From Cladopsammia gracilis (Eukaryota > Cnidaria > Anthozoa > Scleractinia > Dendrophylliidae): 64,000 nucleotides of DNA. The notes beneath the pieces are model-generated. The model searched no databases, was not told the origin of the DNA, and was given only the letters and a program-made list of their open reading frames with translations. The translations under genes and the position numbers were made by a program. Below are positions 46,901 to 52,900 of the stretch, piece by piece (position 1 is the first letter of the stretch; every line of letters begins with the position of its first letter). The DNA lies in NCBI GenBank assembly GCA_022457155.1, contig JAJGOT010000207.1, forward strand, positions 1,311,630 to 1,375,629. Reading direction: 5' to 3'.

Positions 46901-49900
46901 AACGCTAGGACGTAGCATTGTGTGTTCGTATACAAATGTGCACCATATGCAAATTGCCAAGAAGTTGAAGCATAGCACGTGCAGTTCGTGCTGAAAACAA
47001 AACAAATTGGAAAAATCAGGCTTACATCAAGCACCACCCAAACCTGCACTTTAAAGAGTATTATGGTATTTTTCGAATTGGCCTATAGAATAGCCCAATT
47101 TCGATATATTAAAATTCAACTTGAAACAAAAGACATCACTACGAGGCTTAGGGGAATAAACCGATATAAATCCTTACCATCATTCCCCTAAGCCTCGTAG
47201 TGATGTCTTTTGTTTCAAGTTGAATTTTAATATATCGAAATTGGGCTATTACAATGCAGGTCATTAGTGTTGGGACACTAACCAAAATACTAGTCAAATA
47301 ATCCCCCCCTCCCCTCCACCCCCTAGCAATGTTGAGATTTGATGATCGAACGGACATTTACACAGAAAAACTATTCACCTACATTGGCCAACATTGGTTT
47401 GGGGGGAGGGGGGGATACGCTCAAATTGCGGCCCCAAAGATAGCTACAGTACTATTGCATTATTATTTGTTAAGTTTTCACAGGTGTCCCAACTACTTTT
47501 GACCTCCATTGTAGACAGAACAAAATTTTTACCAACTTTTGTCATAATCTCGTTCCCAGATCTCGCGAGTGGGCGAAGCCGAAGGCGAGATTTGTTTAAA
47601 TCCGATTTGCACCACGTGTTTGCCTGTCAGGAATGTGGCAGGCGAGTCAATAGCGCAGGCCGTCATAATTCTAAGAAAATGGCAATCAAATGAATAACCA
47701 AGGGCCCGGAACGCGGGAAATGAACACATAGAAATTTCCAACATTTATAAATCGCTAGTGTGACATTGAAAGATTCGCGCGTGCAGCGAACGTACATTTT
47801 CGCAATGTCACGCGTGTTGCTATAGACACTCGCGCACGCACATGTAAACGAAGATTCTCGGCCGAAACGTCTTTCAAAAAAGTTTTAAAAAAACGTTATT
47901 CCATACGTTTTATATAGTCAGTGACAGAAAAAATGTTTTTATTATGCGATGACTAGAAATGTCAGTTTTACGCAAATTTCATCGGCTCATGTAAATATAT
48001 TCTGACGGCGGATTCGTTAGAAATACAGTAAAAAACCCGCGAGTAAGAGCCTCCATTTTTTTAAGGTTCGCCTAAACCAACCTCGTTCCCAGGGTCTCTC
48101 ATCTTCCCGCCCCCTGGAGCGAGAGAAGAGAGACCCTGGTTCACTCTGGTCACGTGCGTCCCAAAATCTGGGATGTAACAAATAAAAGACTTAAGGGAGG
48201 GGCGGCAAAGTGTGAAATTTGTTCGCTCTAGCAGAGCATTGCGAATCAAAACAAATCCAAACCAAAAGCGTTTGGCGGCTTGCGATAAATGTGAAGTGGC
48301 GGTCATCCGCGGACTTCAAAACATATCCACATCGACTGGTTTGCTTTAGGATCTGTAAATTAACGGTTGTGGAATTGTCGCGGCGCTTGAAGGTTTGCCT
48401 CAGTAAAGTTAATTTTGGACTCGATACACAATGCAGTCCAATTTTATTATTTACTGGACGCCGTTAAGCTCGGTCTCGGCAGAAAATGCTTTTGATTTAT
48501 GGAATTGTTCCGAACTGGGTTGAATTATCGCTACATACTATTCAGCAGGCGATCTTTAAAGCTTCATTCGACAGGCACATTAAATTGTCGTCGTCTGTTC
48601 TTGGACGATGGCGAAGCAAGAAAGAAGCGGCCGCCACGAAATTTTTTTTTGAAATGCAGATAACAGGAAACGAGATAGAGAAGATAATGATAGCTTTTAT
48701 TCTTAGTGGGTGAAGCATGTTGTTTTGTTCAACATTTACTAGTTCCAGTAATTTGAATGTCTATACAAGATTTTTACATTTCATTGTTTCAATATACGAT
48801 TGTGAAATTATTGAACGACAACAATTTTATTCTTGCGCATTATTCATGCGCTTTTGTTTGAATCGTTTGATTGAACCGTTTCCGGACATCAACCGACTCT
48901 CGCACAGCACGAGCCAGAAAACGAGACAAAGTTACAAACACTGTCGACCCCTCCTTAGGAATATAATTGTCCAAGAGACACGTGACCAGAGTGGACCAGG
49001 GTCTCTCTTCTCTCGCTCCAGGGGGCGGGAAGATGAGAGACCCTGGGAACGAGGTTGCGCGTAAACAGGTTCTTACATAAAGAGTCTTTAACGGAATTGT
49101 AGGCTCTTAAGATTCTTAACAGGTTATCGAATGCAGACAATTAATTACCTTTGCATACCTCATTAAATAGCGACCAAAACTTTACACAGGCATCTGTGTC
49201 TTCTCTGGTGCTTTCCATGGTAGCCAGCTTCACCAGCTTGCGTAACAACGGATGATACACCCACAAAGTCACAGTCTTAAATCCAGGACAGCGTTTATGA
49301 GTGGCATCGGCGTAACAGAACTGGTCATTAAGAAGGCCATTCTTTGCACTATCCATGCTCAGTGCCAACTTTGCTTGGAAGCTAGAGCATTTGAAGACGT
49401 ACGTCAAGTCACCATTTTGACGTTCATCGTTGAAACGGTACACCAGGTAAGGATCCCTTTCGTCGCAAAACTTTTTAAATTCACAGAGTGCATCGAACGA
49501 ATGCCCATGCTGTTCCAAGGATTTCTTGGCCTTAGCTTTTGTGTCCTGGACACGTCTCGAATCTGCCAGGCTTTCTGCTAACTTGTCTAAGTCTTCCCAA
49601 GTGCTTTCTGGCTTTTTCAATGCAGAGACTAGAGTATTTGCAGCAGCTTCAGATGGTTTCAGCGATGAGTGTTTTTTGAAATCTTCGTTCAGTTTTTCTT
49701 CTATCTCCAAGTTTCGCCTGTTAGGAATTGCTCTACAAGAATGGAAACCGCAATGATAAATGTCAACTCTTGTTTTGTCGCCGCTAAATTCCCAAATTTT
49801 GACGGCGGGGCAGCTGATGTGTGTCGCATCTTCTTCACAAATAAAGCACGTTTTCTTTTTACCCCCGGTAAATTGCACATCGTTGCAAGAACCCTTCTCT

Positions 49901-52900
49901 TTAAGAAACAGACAATTAGGGTTTTGACACCTCCAAGATCCACCGCACCGTGCCCGTCTTCTAACTCCTCTATGCTGACTCCTATTAGATGTACACCACG
50001 TTAGCCACGGTCTGCCGTCTTTGCTGGAATTCATCATCTTCAGAGGATCGCACTCCAGTTGAAAGTGTCGTAGTCCGTTTACGTCGAATGGAATTTCGCA
50101 GACCTCTTCAATCTTTATGCCTTCAAAAATGTCCATGTCAATCTTCTTTTCTCTGTTAACACAAGATACTGTTTAAGTAATTGTGCATAATAATTATCAC
50201 CATTTTAGTACACTCAACAAAATTACTGGATTTTGATTGGACGAGAGGAGTACAATTAATCCCAAATTCGGTTTCTAAAGGTTTCAAAACATCACTCGTA
50301 CCTGTTAATCAAGACTTGTACTAGAAGGTCGTGCGATTTTTTATTTGTAGTATTTGTAGTATACTCAACAAAATTACGATCAACCAGTCAGAACGGTAAG
50401 CTTTATAGTCCTTTGTGTTACTTCAGAAACCTTCGAAACTCTTCGGACCAACGTCGGAAATCTTCGGAAGACTCCGGGTCAACTTCGTATATATTTGGAA
50501 GACTTCGGCTCGACTTCGGAAATCTTCGGATATCTTGTGGTTGACTTCCGAAATCATTGGAAGACTTCGTTTTAATTTCGGAAAACTTCGTGTCAACTTC
50601 GGAACGAAAAGTAATTGGTACTCCTGAGATAAGTAATAGGTGTACTTACCTTAGCAAGTCGCCTTTTGGCATTCTTTTCATCGTTTCGTCATCTGAACTG
50701 GAACTGACAAGATAGAAAAAGTTAATTCAATATAGGTTCAGGAACAGCTCCACATAGATTGATACTAGCTGTTTTATTTTGATTTAGGTTGATGTTTTTC
50801 GCAGTTGAAATGTTGCTTTTATTGTTCTCTAAATTATCATCTTCATCATCATCATCGTTACAATAACACATAACATAAATTTTTCGATAGAGACCCATGG
50901 CAAACGGAGATATACATGTATTGAGGCAAGTACCAACACAAAAGAATTTATCAAGTAGTACATGTATACCTGGACACAGATCTTTTAACTGTCTTGCTTG
51001 CAATTACCGGCGTATTGTAATCCGAGTCAGATTCAGAGCTAAAAAATAACAGGAAAACAAACCAAATGTCAAATAACAGCAACGAGCAACAAGAACTCTA
51101 GTTAGAAGCGTTCTCATTTAACAAGCCATTCCAATAAAATGTTTCGTTTCCCATCGCCCGACCGACCCATTTTTTTTTTTTTTGGAAAAGTAAAAAAATT
51201 CAGATACACCGTCTGACAAGCAGAATTGTACGTTTTAAACATATGATCAAGACTTTATTAGATGCAGGATTGACTTTGGATTTGGAAAACATTGGAGACT
51301 CCTTGGCAATCGAAAGCACACGTGTAACCAGGCCTTCTCACTCTGCATCCAGACTTTTTCTGGACTCGGGTTCCCCGGTCAAGTTTCTTTTCTTTTCTTT
51401 TTTTTGCCCGACCGACCGACCCACTTTCGAGAGAGGGAAGGCGATGGGAAACGAAACATTTTATTGGGATGGCCCAATACCTTGTAAGGATTTTCCTTTT
51501 TACATTCTTCTGTGCTGAACTAAAAAAGAAAATTATCCGCATTGATATGGCTGTTAACTTAATGTTTAAGCAATAACTTTACAATACAGTTCAATTAATT
51601 TACACGTAAATTACCTCGTTGAATGAAACACTGATCTCTCCAGCTCATGCTCAGATTCATCCGCACTGAAAACAGATTAGTCAATGTCAATACGAAGACA
51701 AGAAAACATTCTACTAAATCAACTACGAACTGAAAATGAAGATTTTTTTACCTAGAAGAACAGAAGTCGCGGTCATCGAGCTTGGATTTTGCTGACTTCC
51801 CAACCTTGTCTTTATCAGCCAACCTAAGAAACAAATGCAACAGTAAGGGTAGTGAGGATCGAGCCTGCGTCGCAGACGAACGAGATAGTATAGCCGGGCG
51901 GCTATACCGATAGTCAAACATTTCAGTCATGAAATGTAACACATACCTTTTTGTTACAGGGGAATCATAAATTTCCACGACTGGCGGCCTTGGAAGGAAA
52001 ATAAAGGCAAAGCGTCAGTGAAAGAAATAAAATGCAGCAAAAAGTTTGATTATTATTATTTTTAATTATTCACGTTTACAAGGCTGGCCTTTAGCCACGA
52101 CTCGAGCGTCTGGTAAAGAATATTGCCAGATTATTTTGCAGGCATCATCTGTCACTACACGGAATGCGACTGGCTGCGGCAACTGCCAGGACAAGTTAAT
52201 TTCCGGTCATAAAGGCGAGACAATCACTCATTTTTCCTGGAGAAAACAGTTTGCACTTTTAACTCGCTAAACACAAGACAATTTCCGGAATTTTCAGGCT
52301 TCCCTAGTAAAAACACAACCAAAACTTAAGAATCATAACACCAATAACATATTAAGACTATAAAGCCTGAATAGATGTGAATTGAATAAAAACGAATTGA
52401 TCAGAGCTATTGAAAGTGTAAAACAAACTCCAACGCTACTAGTGAAGCTGGTTGGATAAGAGATTTCAAAATTATACGTTTGTTGCCTAGGATAATACCA
52501 GGATAATGCCAGGCCAAATCAGTTTAATACTGTGCCGCTCGGTAGAATAAAGCTATGGACAGAAAAGTACGAGCCCTGAAAACTTCATTCATTTATTCAG
52601 TTCCCTTCGAAATTCCGTTTTGATCTATGATACGATAACACTTACATTGTATCACTATGCGAATCTTTCTCCGGCGATGAAGAAATTGTGATCGTTTCTT
52701 CACTGAAAACAGAAGTATATTTCAGCGCCATTTTGCATTTCTAAATTTATATTTCATCTGAAGTCTCCATAAAGTAAACTAAACCTGCCATTGCTAACAG
52801 GACCTCAGAAATACTGTACGGTGAAAAGACACTAACATTGCATCACCACGTGCATCTTTCTCCGGCGATGAGAAGACTATGACGGTTTGCTCGCTGAAAA

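Noticed and set aside
48219..49064. Plus-strand ORFs inside the CAACCTCG element
   Set aside because: Short, with no transposase motif and repeat-derived ends; treated as non-autonomous.
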